Source of the DNA: Acidobacteriota bacterium
GTDB taxonomy: Bacteria; Acidobacteriota; Terriglobia; Bryobacterales; Bryobacteraceae
DNA length: 53,439 nucleotides
Assembly: GCA_016201205.1 (NCBI GenBank)
Contig: JACQDF010000140.1
Coordinates: 1 to 53,439 of the forward strand
Direction of reading: 5' to 3'
Part shown: one piece after another, positions 42,417 to 53,320 of the stretch
Numbering within the stretch: the first letter of the stretch is position 1
Layout of the letters: every line of letters begins with the position of its first letter
The notes under the pieces: generated by a model
Seen by the model: the letters and a program-made list of their open reading frames with translations, nothing else
Database searches by the model: none
Told to the model about the DNA's origin: nothing
Position numbers and translations under genes: made by a program

Positions 42417-45400
42417 CAGAATTCCAGCCGCATGCTGAGCTGGATCTGGCGTCCGGTGCCGAGCGTACGCGTGAGACGCCCGAAATCCCCGCGCCCGCGT
42501 ACCGCGTTCGGGACATCGAAATTCGGACGGTTCGGCAGATTATAGAAATCAGAACGGAACTGAAGGTTGTAGCGCTCGGTGATCTGCCAGCGCTTGTTGA
42601 CCGACAGGTCGATGCTCACCAGGCCGGGCCCGACGCCGTTGATTCGAGCCGCGCTTCCGAAGATGCCTGTTCCCGGCGCCTGGAAGCAGCTCGTGTTGAA
42701 CCACTGGGCGATATAATCCATCCGCGCCCGGCCCGAATCAAGCGCCGGATCGCATACCAGGTTCGGCCGCTGGCTGTTGGAGAAGGTGTTGGTGGTGTTC
42801 GTTTGCTCGATGGATCCATAAGGAGGGCCGCTGCGGAATTCAGCCACCGCCCCCAGCGTCCAGCCGCCAACGACGGCATTGGCGACGCCGTTCCTGATAT
42901 CGAGTTTCTTCCCTTTGCCAACCGGCAGCTCATACACCGAGCTGGCGATGTAGCGATGGCGAACGTCGTTGCCCGAATACGATTTGTCGAGCCGGTGCAG
43001 TTGAATATGCGTATATCCGTTCCCTTCTCCCCCAGCCAGCTCCGTGTTGCCCTCCACGTCATCGAGGAATTTCGACCAGGTGTAGTTCATGAGGAAGTTG
43101 AGTCCGCTCGAGTACCTCTTTTCAAGCTTGACATTCAGCGCGTGGTAGGTGGAATTCCCCCAGGCGGGGCTTTTCATCACTACGTTGGTGAACTGCGGGA
43201 AGGGACGCGCCGTCTGGCTTTGCGCCGCGGGTCCGCGTCCGTTGACCAGCGGGATCATGTTGATATTAATGTCCTGACCGCCGAGTTTGTGGGCGAGATG
43301 GGCGATATAGGCGGCTTCAAACAGCAGGTTCCCCAGCACCTCTTTTTGAATGGTGAGGTTGTATTGCTGCGAATAGCCGTTGACATGGTTCGGAACGAAG
43401 AAGTCCGGGCTCAGCCTCGGGGATTGGCCCACGCGCACCGAGCCAAAGCCCGGCGTGAGTGGCTCGCGTTCCACCTTGGGCATGCCTGTCCGGAACATGA
43501 AGGCCGGCGTGAAGCCGCCATCGGGTGAACTGAACGAGCCGTTCAGACCAAATCCATTGGTGAGCGCGAAGGGAACCGCGCCTGCGTATTCGCCCGCATA
43601 GGAGATGCCGTACCCACCACGAATCACCGCGCTTTTCCACGTTTTCCAGGCAAATCCAAAGCGGGGGCCGATGTTGTTCTTGTCGCTGTTGTGAGCGTAC
43701 TTGCTCCTTCCGTCGCGCCCCGAGAACGTGACAATGCCGGGGACCCCGGCGACCGGATTGACGGGCACGGGATCGAAGCCGCTCTGCCGGTTCTCAATTC
43801 GCTCCCAGCGCGGCGTGTCCAATTCCCAGCGAATGCCCAGGTTCAACGTGAGGTTCTTGCTGATCTTCCAGTCGTCCTGCACATAAGCGCCGTAGTAATC
43901 CGTCCGCGCTTCCAGCAGATCCGTGTCCACCAGAGAAGCGCCACTGGTCCATCCCAACAGCAGCGTGGCGATGCCGCTGCGCGTGGCGCGGTCGCTGAAC
44001 GAGAAGCTGCCGCCGGTCTGCTGATTGAAGTCGTCTTTGTTCAGCGAATAGCGAAACTCGAATCCGGTTTTCAGGCTGTGCTTGCCGCGGATGATGGTGA
44101 CATTGTCGGTGACCTGCTGGCTCATGATCGGCGTCTGGATGCGTTCGTGGGTGCCGGAGCCCAGGCCTGTATGCCCGGTGACCCCAATGGTGGCAAACGC
44201 GTCCGGATTCACGCCAGGCAGGCCGATTTCTCCATTCTTCTTCGAGCCGGTCCCGAAAGCGCGATTGATATGCAGGCGGTTCGAGTACATGTAGCGGGCT
44301 TCATTGATGACAGCAGGTGAGAAGTTGTGAATCCAGTTGCCGACGGCGTTATGGATGTGATTCTCGCGGATGCCGCCGCGCGTGTCGGCTGCATCGGTGG
44401 GGAAAAGGCTGGCTACCTCCTGAGGAGCGTACACTGCGCTGTAGCGGCCGTACACGCGATCGTTGCCGCCGATCGAGTGATCGACACGCGCGGTGCTGTA
44501 ATCCTGTGTGAGCTTGTCGGAGACGTTCACCGTGTAGTTGTTGCCCGGCGCGCGGGTCGGGTCGTCGCCGGGCACATTGGGGGCCGGCCAAAACGAGGCG
44601 AACTGGCGGGCCAGCGGATCGATGCGGCTGGACGGGATGATGTTGCCGGAAAACGGCTGGTTGTTCACCGGATCGAGGATCGCAATGTCGCGGCGCGCGG
44701 AGAAATCGCCGCGAAGCTCCGCCGGGCGCGGGACGATGTTGCCCGACGATGTCGAGCCGTCGCGGCGGCGGGCGCCTTCATAGTTCACGAAGAAGAAGGT
44801 CCTGTCTCTGCGAATGGGCCCTCCCACCGAGCCGCCGAAGATGTTGTACCGCAGCGGCGCTTTGGCCGGCGCAAAGAATGTGCGCGTATCCACTGCCTGG
44901 TTGCGGAGAAACTCGTAGGCGGCGCCATGCAACTGGTTCGTTCCCGAGCGCGTGGTCATCAGGATCAGCCCGTTGCCCGCGCGGCCGAATTCGGCCGAGT
45001 AGTTGTTCACCTCCGCTTTGAATTCCTGCAATGACTCCGAAGGCGGGTTAAGCTGAATCTGCGCCACACCCAAAGCCATGTTCTGCACGATGCCCCCATC
45101 CAGTTGCCACATCTGGTTCTGGCTGCGCCCGCCGGCCATGCTGAAATAGGGGATCTGTTCGCCTGCCGCTTCGTTCTTGTACACAACGGTCCCCAGCAGT
45201 CGCACCAGGCTGGCCGTCCGGCGGCTCTCGAGCGGCATGTTGAACACCGTGGTCCGCTCGATGAACTGGCCGACGGTCGAGCTTTCCGACTCGAGCAGCG
45301 GCGTCGAGCCCCGGACCTCGACCGTTTCCGTCACCGCACCCACTTCGAGCTTCAGATCAAGCGTGTGTGTCGAGCCGGTTTCGAGCGCCACGCCGGCCCG

Positions 45401-45655
45401 GACCAGCTTCTTGAAGCCCTGCAATTCGCACGTCAGATCATAGCCGCCGGGCACCAGGAACGGAAACAGGTAGTTCCCCGATTCATTCGACGCAGCTTCG
45501 GTGAGAACGCCCGTGGCTACGTTGCGGACATTGATTTTCGCGCCAACGATGATCGCCCCGGTGTCGTCTGTCACCAGCCCCGTCAACCGGGACTGGGTCT
45601 GTGCCATCAAAGAAGCGGCAACAAGAAGGAAAGGACCCCAGCATCTGCTCAGCAT
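42416..45655 (-). CDS. TonB-dependent receptor, Oar-like, with carboxypeptidase regulatory-like domain
   Basis: A 1079-residue outer-membrane receptor. Signal peptide about 1-18, carboxypeptidase-regulatory-like domain about 20-105 (SRLTGLVTDDTGAIIVGA), plug about 115-235 (LDGGIVQNM, LMTTRSGTNQLHG) and a beta-barrel to the terminal Phe of SMRLEF. It is similar in plan to the receptor at 1582-5016 but clearly a different paralogue. It is coupled by a one-base overlap to the FG-GAP gene, suggesting that a surface propeller protein serves this receptor. The upstream region contains four ACATTCC repeats shared with the divergent SBBP gene. Confidence 0.93.
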   Translation of the reverse strand: MLSRCWGPFLLVAASLMAQTQSRLTGLVTDDTGAIIVGAKINVRNVATGVLTEAASNESGNYLFPFLVPGGYDLTCELQGFKKLVRAGVALETGSTHTLDLKLEVGAVTETVEVRGSTPLLESESSTVGQFIERTTVFNMPLESRRTASLVRLLGTVVYKNEAAGEQIPYFSMAGGRSQNQMWQLDGGIVQNMALGVAQIQLNPPSESLQEFKAEVNNYSAEFGRAGNGLILMTTRSGTNQLHGAAYEFLRNQAVDTRTFFAPAKAPLRYNIFGGSVGGPIRRDRTFFFVNYEGARRRDGSTSSGNIVPRPAELRGDFSARRDIAILDPVNNQPFSGNIIPSSRIDPLARQFASFWPAPNVPGDDPTRAPGNNYTVNVSDKLTQDYSTARVDHSIGGNDRVYGRYSAVYAPQEVASLFPTDAADTRGGIRENHIHNAVGNWIHNFSPAVINEARYMYSNRLHINRAFGTGSKKNGEIGLPGVNPDAFATIGVTGHTGLGSGTHERIQTPIMSQQVTDNVTIIRGKHSLKTGFEFRYSLNKDDFNQQTGGSFSFSDRATRSGIATLLLGWTSGASLVDTDLLEARTDYYGAYVQDDWKISKNLTLNLGIRWELDTPRWERIENRQSGFDPVPVNPVAGVPGIVTFSGRDGRSKYAHNSDKNNIGPRFGFAWKTWKSAVIRGGYGISYAGEYAGAVPFALTNGFGLNGSFSSPDGGFTPAFMFRTGMPKVEREPLTPGFGSVRVGQSPRLSPDFFVPNHVNGYSQQYNLTIQKEVLGNLLFEAAYIAHLAHKLGGQDININMIPLVNGRGPAAQSQTARPFPQFTNVVMKSPAWGNSTYHALNVKLEKRYSSGLNFLMNYTWSKFLDDVEGNTELAGGEGNGYTHIQLHRLDKSYSGNDVRHRYIASSVYELPVGKGKKLDIRNGVANAVVGGWTLGAVAEFRSGPPYGSIEQTNTTNTFSNSQRPNLVCDPALDSGRARMDYIAQWFNTSCFQAPGTGIFGSAARINGVGPGLVSIDLSVNKRWQITERYNLQFRSDFYNLPNRPNFDVPNAVRGRGDFGRLTRTLGTGRQIQLSMRLEF

Positions 45656-45712
45656 AGAACCTCTTCGCTGTGCATGCTATCACAGACCACCGGCGCGCGG
45701 GAAGGACAGGGA

Positions 45713-45746
45713 ACATTCCATAACATTCCATGACATTCCACATTCC
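45713..45746. repeat. Four direct ACATTCC repeats in a divergent promoter region
   Basis: ACATTCC occurs at 45713, 45723, 45733 and 45740, spaced 10, 10 and 7 bases, between the divergent TonB receptor (minus, start 45655) and the SBBP gene (plus, start 45798). About one helical turn of spacing puts the first three copies on one face of DNA, which fits binding of a multimeric regulator. Confidence 0.7.
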
Positions 45747-45797
45747 AGGCGAGAGGAATTGAGCCGGGGGGGCACTAAGCTTCTGGAGTCTTGCAAC

Positions 45798-48602
45798 GTG
45801 CCGGGTAGAATCGCGCCGCTTCTGGCGCTATCCTTTGCTGTGTCTTCGCCGGCCGATTCCTCGCTGCCGGTGTTCTTCGAGCCCAATCAGGGGCAGTTTC
45901 CGCAGCAAGTGCGCTTTTCCGGCAAGCTTGGAGGGATTCGGCTGTGGCTCACCGATGCCGGCGCCTGGCTTCGATCCGGCCCGGACTACATCCGGCTCGA
46001 ATGGATCGGCTCACAAGCTCACCCGAAGATTCAGGGGGCCGGCGCGCTCGCGGGCCACAGCAGTTATTTCAAAGGTCCCAACCCAGGCGCATGGCGAGCC
46101 GGCATTCCCCACTACGCGCGTGTTCGCTGCCAATCCCTCTATCCGGGCATCGATTTGGTCTATTACAGCTCCCAGGGCCGGTTGGAGTTCGATCTCCTGG
46201 TCCATCCCCGGGCCGACCCCTCACGGATCGGGCTGCGCATCCGAGGTGCAAACAACGTACGGCTCGGGCCGTCCGGCGAGTTGCTGATGACGCTGTCCCG
46301 CGGCGAACTGCGCCTCGGCAAACCAGCTGTCTACCAGCCTTCGAGCAACGGAAACAGGCCCGTCGAGGCCGGTTTCCACATGGCGGGCGACGGCGTGGTC
46401 CGGTTCCGGATCAGCGATTATGACAAGACGCAGCCGCTCGTCATCGACCCCACGCTCTCCAGCACGTACCTCGGCGGGCGGGATGTGGACATCGTCTCGG
46501 CGGCCGTCCGCGACTCCAGCGGCAACATCTATATCACCGGCTACACCTCGTCCACCAACTTCCCGCTGTCAGGAACGCCCTACAAAGGCGTGCTGACCCC
46601 CGGAGACGCCGACGCGTTCGTCTTGAAGCTGAATCCTTCGGCAAGCGCCATCCTGTACGCGACGTATCTGGGCGGCAGCTTTCCCGACTACGGGCGCGCC
46701 ATCGCGGTCGACTCGGCTGGGGCGGCTTTCATCACCGGATCGACCATCGGCCGCTTTCCGGTCACCCCAGGCGCCTTCCGCGATCTTCCGGCGGACTCAC
46801 CGGCGATCTTTGTCACCAAGCTGGACGCCTCCGGAGGCACTCTGGTCTATTCAACTTACCTGGACGGCGCCGGGGCGGGTCTGGGGATCGCCGTCGACTC
46901 GAGCGGCAGTGCGTTCGTCACGGGGTCCACTTATACAGCCACCTTCACCACCACCGCCGGCGCTTTTCAGCGCACCTACGCCGGGATGACCGATGCCTTC
47001 GTGGTCAAATTGAATGCCACCGGAACCGCGCAAGTTTATTCGACTTTCCTGGGCGGCCGCAGTGAGGATGAGGCAACTTCCATCAAAGTGGACTCCTCCG
47101 GGGCGGCCTATGTGGCCGGTTTCACCAGCTCGACCGATTTCCCGGCCACAACCGGCGCATTCCGAACCGCCAATTCCGGCTCGACCGATGCCTTTGTCGC
47201 CAAGCTGAACGCGGCCGGCTCCGCTTTGATCTATTCGACTTACCTCGGAGGATCCAACACCGATCGCGCTTACGGCATCGACGTGAATGCCGCCGGCGAA
47301 GCCTATGTCGCCGGACAAACGTTCAGCTCCCCTTTTCCGACCACGCCCGGCGCCTTTCGCACCACTCACAGCGGCGGCGGGGCTGATGCGTTCGTCACCA
47401 AGCTGAACCTCAGCGGCACGGCGCTCGTCTACTCGACATTCCTTGGCGGCAACACAGCTTGCAGCATCCTCGACCCGTTCCGGCTGTACCAATGCGATGC
47501 GGCCTATTCCATCGCTGTAGATAGTTTCGGACAGGCCTATGTGGCGGGGCTGGCAGGCGGCGGGTTTCCGCTGGCAGCCGCCGGGCAGTCCACCCCCGGG
47601 GGCAGCGGCGATGCTTTTGTAACGCAGTTGAATGCCTCCGGTTCGCTGCTCATGTATTCCTCCTATCTTGGCGGCAGCGCCGGTGACGTGGCGCTCGCGG
47701 TGGCTGTCTCCTCAGCCGGCGCACCCGTGGTGACAGGTTTCACCAATTCTTCGGATTTCCCTGTTTCCACCGGCGTCCTGCAAACCGCCCACGGAGGCGG
47801 AGCACAGGAAGGATTCCTCACGCTGCTTGCGCCATGCGCAGTGACACTGGGATCTTCCGGATCGTTCTTCCCGGGAACCGCGGCTTCCTATGCGATCGAC
47901 GTTTTCGCCCCGGTGAGTTGCAGTTGGGCCGCCCGCTCGAACGTGAATTGGGTCACCATCACCTCCAGTGGCAATTCCGGCAACGGCCAGGTCGGCTTCA
48001 CGGTGGCCACCAACTCCGGACCATTGCGAACCGGCGTCATTGACGTCAGCGGGCAGACCTACACCTTGCAGCAGGTGACCAATTCGTGCATCACACTGGC
48101 CACCTCGAGTTCCTGGCATCCGCAGGAAGGAGGACAATTTCAACTGGCCGTCTTCGCATCCTGCCCCTGGACCGCAACCACAACCGATGCCTGGATCACG
48201 GTTGTGCAAGGCGCGGGCAGCGGAGACGGCAACGTCGTCTACAACGTTGCACCCAACGCAACCGGCGTCGTTCGCACGGGCAACATCGACGTCAGCGGAC
48301 AGCTCTACGAGGTGAAGCAGATCAGCGGCACGCCCTCCTTGTCCTGCCTCTACACGTTGTCAAAAACGGCAGACGGTTTCGGCCGGTTCGGAGGCAGCAG
48401 CTCGCTGCTGATAACGACGGCGCCTGGATGTGAGTGGAGCGCGGCCAGCCCGAGCGACTGGATCAAGATCACAGCCGGAGTGGCTGGCAATGGGGCAGGA
48501 GTGGTGGGATACACGGTGACGATCAACCGCTCCGGGCAGAGCCGGAGCGGATCGGTTTCGATCGCCGGGCGAGTACTTCAGATTTCGCAATCGAGCCAGT
48601 AA
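45798..48602 (+). CDS. SBBP-repeat secreted protein with C-terminal BACON-like domains
   Basis: A 934-residue exported protein. A short signal sequence (about 1-20) leads to an N-terminal domain starting FEPNQGQFPQQVRFSG (about 25-215). About eight SBBP beta-propeller units of 55-60 residues follow (STYLGG, ...VDSSGAAYVAGFTSSTDFP, ...DAFVAKL patterns, about 215-675), then three beta domains of about 85 residues with C-x-W-x-A, W-I-T/K-I and G-x-V-x-Y/F-x-V patterns, resembling BACON domains. GTG 45798 is chosen for its GGAG and signal peptide; the frame is open upstream. Function unknown; surface or extracellular carbohydrate or matrix binding is plausible. Confidence 0.82.
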   Translation: MPGRIAPLLALSFAVSSPADSSLPVFFEPNQGQFPQQVRFSGKLGGIRLWLTDAGAWLRSGPDYIRLEWIGSQAHPKIQGAGALAGHSSYFKGPNPGAWRAGIPHYARVRCQSLYPGIDLVYYSSQGRLEFDLLVHPRADPSRIGLRIRGANNVRLGPSGELLMTLSRGELRLGKPAVYQPSSNGNRPVEAGFHMAGDGVVRFRISDYDKTQPLVIDPTLSSTYLGGRDVDIVSAAVRDSSGNIYITGYTSSTNFPLSGTPYKGVLTPGDADAFVLKLNPSASAILYATYLGGSFPDYGRAIAVDSAGAAFITGSTIGRFPVTPGAFRDLPADSPAIFVTKLDASGGTLVYSTYLDGAGAGLGIAVDSSGSAFVTGSTYTATFTTTAGAFQRTYAGMTDAFVVKLNATGTAQVYSTFLGGRSEDEATSIKVDSSGAAYVAGFTSSTDFPATTGAFRTANSGSTDAFVAKLNAAGSALIYSTYLGGSNTDRAYGIDVNAAGEAYVAGQTFSSPFPTTPGAFRTTHSGGGADAFVTKLNLSGTALVYSTFLGGNTACSILDPFRLYQCDAAYSIAVDSFGQAYVAGLAGGGFPLAAAGQSTPGGSGDAFVTQLNASGSLLMYSSYLGGSAGDVALAVAVSSAGAPVVTGFTNSSDFPVSTGVLQTAHGGGAQEGFLTLLAPCAVTLGSSGSFFPGTAASYAIDVFAPVSCSWAARSNVNWVTITSSGNSGNGQVGFTVATNSGPLRTGVIDVSGQTYTLQQVTNSCITLATSSSWHPQEGGQFQLAVFASCPWTATTTDAWITVVQGAGSGDGNVVYNVAPNATGVVRTGNIDVSGQLYEVKQISGTPSLSCLYTLSKTADGFGRFGGSSSLLITTAPGCEWSAASPSDWIKITAGVAGNGAGVVGYTVTINRSGQSRSGSVSIAGRVLQISQSSQ

Positions 48603-48661
48603 GATGAACGTTCTTTAATGTCATGGAAAGTCCATTGAATTCAATAAGTTGTAATTTCTTG

Positions 48662-48688
48662 TTGTCACTCCTCACTGGAGTGTGCTAA
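48662..48688 (+). promoter_or_regulatory. CIRCE operator overlapping the groESL promoter
   Basis: TTGTCACTC-N9-GTGTGCTAA matches the HrcA operator TTAGCACTC-N9-GAGTGCTAA at 15 of 18 positions with exact spacing. Its first six bases, TTGTCA, can serve as -35, with a weak TAATAA -10 18 bases on (48686-48691). Repressor binding would therefore block the promoter of groES-groEL. HrcA is encoded at 34899-35945. Confidence 0.85.
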
Positions 48689-48802
48689 TAAAGAGAGACG
48701 TACGGACCCGGCGGCCTCGCCACCGCGTCGCGTTCCGGTCAACGATTCGTTACTGAATACGAAGACCAAACTCTGGAGTTGAAATTATTGGAGGCCACAA
48801 AC

Positions 48803-50780
<1,978 letters not shown>

Positions 50781-50817
50781 CCCCGGCCTGACCAGGCTCA
50801 CATACCCTGCCCAACCA

Positions 50818-50856
50818 GGCCCGCCGCTGCTCCTCACGCTCCTCACGCGGCGGGCC
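50818..50856 (+). terminator. Terminator-like hairpin after groEL
   Basis: A perfect 10-base stem, GGCCCGCCGC (50818-50827) with GCGGCGGGCC (50847-50856), encloses a 19-base loop made of a nine-base direct repeat (GCTCCTCAC twice). No T-run follows, so an intrinsic terminator is not certain. Confidence 0.5.
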
Positions 50857-50897
50857 TTCGTGCTCATCCGCTTCCCGGCCGTGCCACAATATCCCTC

Positions 50898-52544
50898 ATG
50901 ACCCGGCTTATTCTCGCGGCATTCCTGACAGTACAGTGGACGCCGGCCCAGGACGGCAGCACGGCCCGGAACTGGCCTCATTACGGCGGCGCCTATCAAG
51001 CCTGGCGGCACAGCTCGCTGAACCAGATCCATACAAAGAACGTGAAGCGGCTGGCGCCGGTGTGGGTCTTTCAGACCGGCGATTACGAAGGCGGCCTCCA
51101 GGCAACGCCGATCGTGATCGATGGCGTGATGTATCTGCCCACGTCGCGCAACCGTGTGTTTGCGCTCGATGCCGCCACTGGGAGCCTGTTGTGGCAATAC
51201 AACTATCCGCTGCCGCGCAGCTTCGTCACCTTCTACGGTCCCTGGAACCGCGGCGTCGCCGTGGGTCACGGTCGTGTCTTTCTGGGCACGCTCGACAACC
51301 ACGTAGTCGCGCTCGATCAGAAGACGGGACGCGAGCTATGGCGGACCAACGTCGAGGACACCAATCAATGCGGGTGCAATATCACGGCCGCGCCTCTGGT
51401 CGTGAAGGACAAAGTGATTGTCGGTGTTACCGGCGGCGACTCGGCGCACCGCGGCTACATCACTGCCTTTGACGTCAAGACCGGCCGCCAGGCCTGGCGC
51501 TTCTGGACCATCCCCGGTCCGGGTGAGCCGGGCCACGAAACCTGGGAAGGCGACAGTTGGAAATACGGCGGCGGATCGAGTTGGATGACCGGCTCCTACG
51601 ATCCGCAGCTCAATCTCGTGTACTGGAGCGTGGGCAATCCGGCGGCGGATTTCTATGGCGATTCGCGCAAGGGCGCCAATCTCTACACGGACAGCATCGT
51701 GGCGCTCGACGCCGACAGCGGCAAGCTGAAATGGTATTGCCAGCAGATCCCGCACGATGTCTGGGATTTCGATACCGCGTACGAGAATATCCTGCTCGAT
51801 CTGACGGTGAAGGGCCAGCAGCGCAAGTTGCTGTTGAACGTGAATAAGGGCGGGTTTACGTGGGTGGTGGACCGCGCGACCGGGCAGTTCGTCTCCGCGT
51901 ACCCCATTGTGAAGCACTATAACTGGATCAAAGGCATCACGGAAACCGGACAATTGGTGGGGCGCAACGAGCCCGAAGCCGGCAAGAAGAAGCTGCTGTG
52001 TCCGAGTATTGGCGGCGGGCGGAGCTGGAACCAGGCTGCGTATTCCCCGATCACAAAGCTGCTCTACACGACGGCCATCGAGTGGTGCCAGGAGGTCACT
52101 GCCATGAAGGAAGAGCCGCAGGAAGGCAAAATTTTCATGGGCGGGCAGTTCGAGAACCGGCATCCGCCGGGTGAGAACGCGTACGGGCATCTGGACGCGC
52201 TCGATCCGCTGACCGGCAAAGCGCTGTGGAGCTACAAGTACAAGTACCCGCTGCTGGCCTCGATCCTTTCAACGGCGGGGGACCTGATTTTCACCGGCGA
52301 CGCCGAAGGGTTCTTCTTCGCACTCGATGCGCGGACCGGCGGCAAGCTGTGGAATTTCCAGACCGGCAGCGGGCACCGCGGATCGGCAGTCACCTATTCT
52401 GTCAACGGCCGCCAGTTCATCGCCACACCGAGCGGCTGGGGCTCCGCGCTCGCCGGGCTGTTGCCGCAATTGTGGCCGGAGACGGAAGCGTTCCGCGGCG
52501 GATCGAGCGTGTTCGTGTTCGCGCTGCCGGAGGTGGCTCCATGA
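50898..52544 (+). CDS. PQQ-dependent alcohol dehydrogenase-like quinoprotein
   Basis: A 548-residue periplasmic beta-propeller enzyme (signal peptide about 1-17) of the methanol/ethanol dehydrogenase type. Tryptophan-docking-like strands recur (for example VFALDAATGSLLWQYN, VVALDQKTGRELWRTN, LDALDPLTGKALWSYK). The catalytic region HDVWDFD places Asp290 with a second Asp292, the DxD pattern associated with lanthanide-dependent enzymes. The vicinal disulfide pair usual as Cys-Cys is Cys158-Gly-Cys160, and the usual Glu metal ligand is Asp181 in GGDSAHRGY. The stop overlaps the cytochrome gene (ATGA), its likely electron acceptor. The alcohol substrate is unknown. Confidence 0.87.
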   Translation: MTRLILAAFLTVQWTPAQDGSTARNWPHYGGAYQAWRHSSLNQIHTKNVKRLAPVWVFQTGDYEGGLQATPIVIDGVMYLPTSRNRVFALDAATGSLLWQYNYPLPRSFVTFYGPWNRGVAVGHGRVFLGTLDNHVVALDQKTGRELWRTNVEDTNQCGCNITAAPLVVKDKVIVGVTGGDSAHRGYITAFDVKTGRQAWRFWTIPGPGEPGHETWEGDSWKYGGGSSWMTGSYDPQLNLVYWSVGNPAADFYGDSRKGANLYTDSIVALDADSGKLKWYCQQIPHDVWDFDTAYENILLDLTVKGQQRKLLLNVNKGGFTWVVDRATGQFVSAYPIVKHYNWIKGITETGQLVGRNEPEAGKKKLLCPSIGGGRSWNQAAYSPITKLLYTTAIEWCQEVTAMKEEPQEGKIFMGGQFENRHPPGENAYGHLDALDPLTGKALWSYKYKYPLLASILSTAGDLIFTGDAEGFFFALDARTGGKLWNFQTGSGHRGSAVTYSVNGRQFIATPSGWGSALAGLLPQLWPETEAFRGGSSVFVFALPEVAP

Positions 52545-53320
52545 TCCTGCTGGCCATGTGGATGATGCAAGCAACGCCGGATGCGGACCTGGCACAAGGC
52601 GCCAGGGTGTTTGCGCAAAGCTGCGCCGTCGGCTATTGTCACGGAACCGCGGGCGCCGCCAATCGCGGGCCAAGGCTGGCAGGGCGCACTTTCGGGCGTG
52701 CTTACCTCGACAAAGCAGTCCGCGAAGGCCTCTCCGGCACGGCCATGCCGGGCTTCCAGGCAAGCCTGAAGGAGCCGGATCTCAAGGCGGTGGTGGCTTA
52801 TGTGCTGAGCTTGTCGGATGCCGGCCCGGCCGGCGCCGCTGCCGCGCCCCCATTTGCTCCATCGCCGGCCCCGTCCGCCTTCGCCGGGCCTGCCGCCGCA
52901 AAAAGAGGCAAAGATCTCTTTTTCGATCCCGTGCGCGGGGTGCGATGCGGCGTCTGCCACGCTGTCCAGGAATGGGGCGTGGCCGTCGGCCCGAACCCTG
53001 CCGCCAAGCCCCCGGTAAATGGAGCAGCGCTGCGGAATGTGAAGACTCCGGATGTTCTTATCGCGGTCACCAGAGAAGGCGAGCGCTTCCCGGCGCTGGT
53101 GGTCGAGCAGAACAAGACGGTCTTCCGCGTCTATGACCTGACCGCGCCGCCGCCCGTGCTGCGCAGTTTCCTGCCTGGCGAGGTAAAGCTGGAAGCGGGC
53201 GCCTGGAGCCACGCCGTCGCGGTCGGCTCCTACACGGACGCGGACCTGGAGAGCGTGGCCGACTATTTGCGCTGGCTGGCGAGCGCTAGCCTGGATTTCC
53301 ACGGACAAGAATTCGCCTAA
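52541..53320 (+). CDS. Dihaem cytochrome c
   Basis: A 259-residue periplasmic protein with two haem-binding sites: CAVGYCH near residue 28 has four residues between the cysteines (C-x4-C-H), and CGVCH near 143 is canonical. An Ala/Pro-rich linker (about 90-118) joins the two cytochrome domains. The start overlaps the quinoprotein stop, and the N-terminus, only about 10 hydrophobic residues, is a weak signal peptide. Likely takes electrons from the PQQ enzyme to the respiratory chain. Confidence 0.82.
   Translation: MILLAMWMMQATPDADLAQGARVFAQSCAVGYCHGTAGAANRGPRLAGRTFGRAYLDKAVREGLSGTAMPGFQASLKEPDLKAVVAYVLSLSDAGPAGAAAAPPFAPSPAPSAFAGPAAAKRGKDLFFDPVRGVRCGVCHAVQEWGVAVGPNPAAKPPVNGAALRNVKTPDVLIAVTREGERFPALVVEQNKTVFRVYDLTAPPPVLRSFLPGEVKLEAGAWSHAVAVGSYTDADLESVADYLRWLASASLDFHGQEFA

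Noticed and set aside
45501..45797. N-terminal extension of the SBBP protein
   Set aside because: It would overlap the TonB receptor start on the other strand and bury the signal peptide. GTG 45798 with GGAG upstream explains the export signal.
48641..48657. TTGAATT and TAATTT as a groES promoter
   Set aside because: The hexamers are only about 11 bases apart, too close for a sigma-70 promoter. The TTGTCA inside the CIRCE fits better.
50828..50846. GCTCCTCAC tandem repeat as a CRISPR or satellite
   Set aside because: Only two copies, both inside the loop of the hairpin after groEL.
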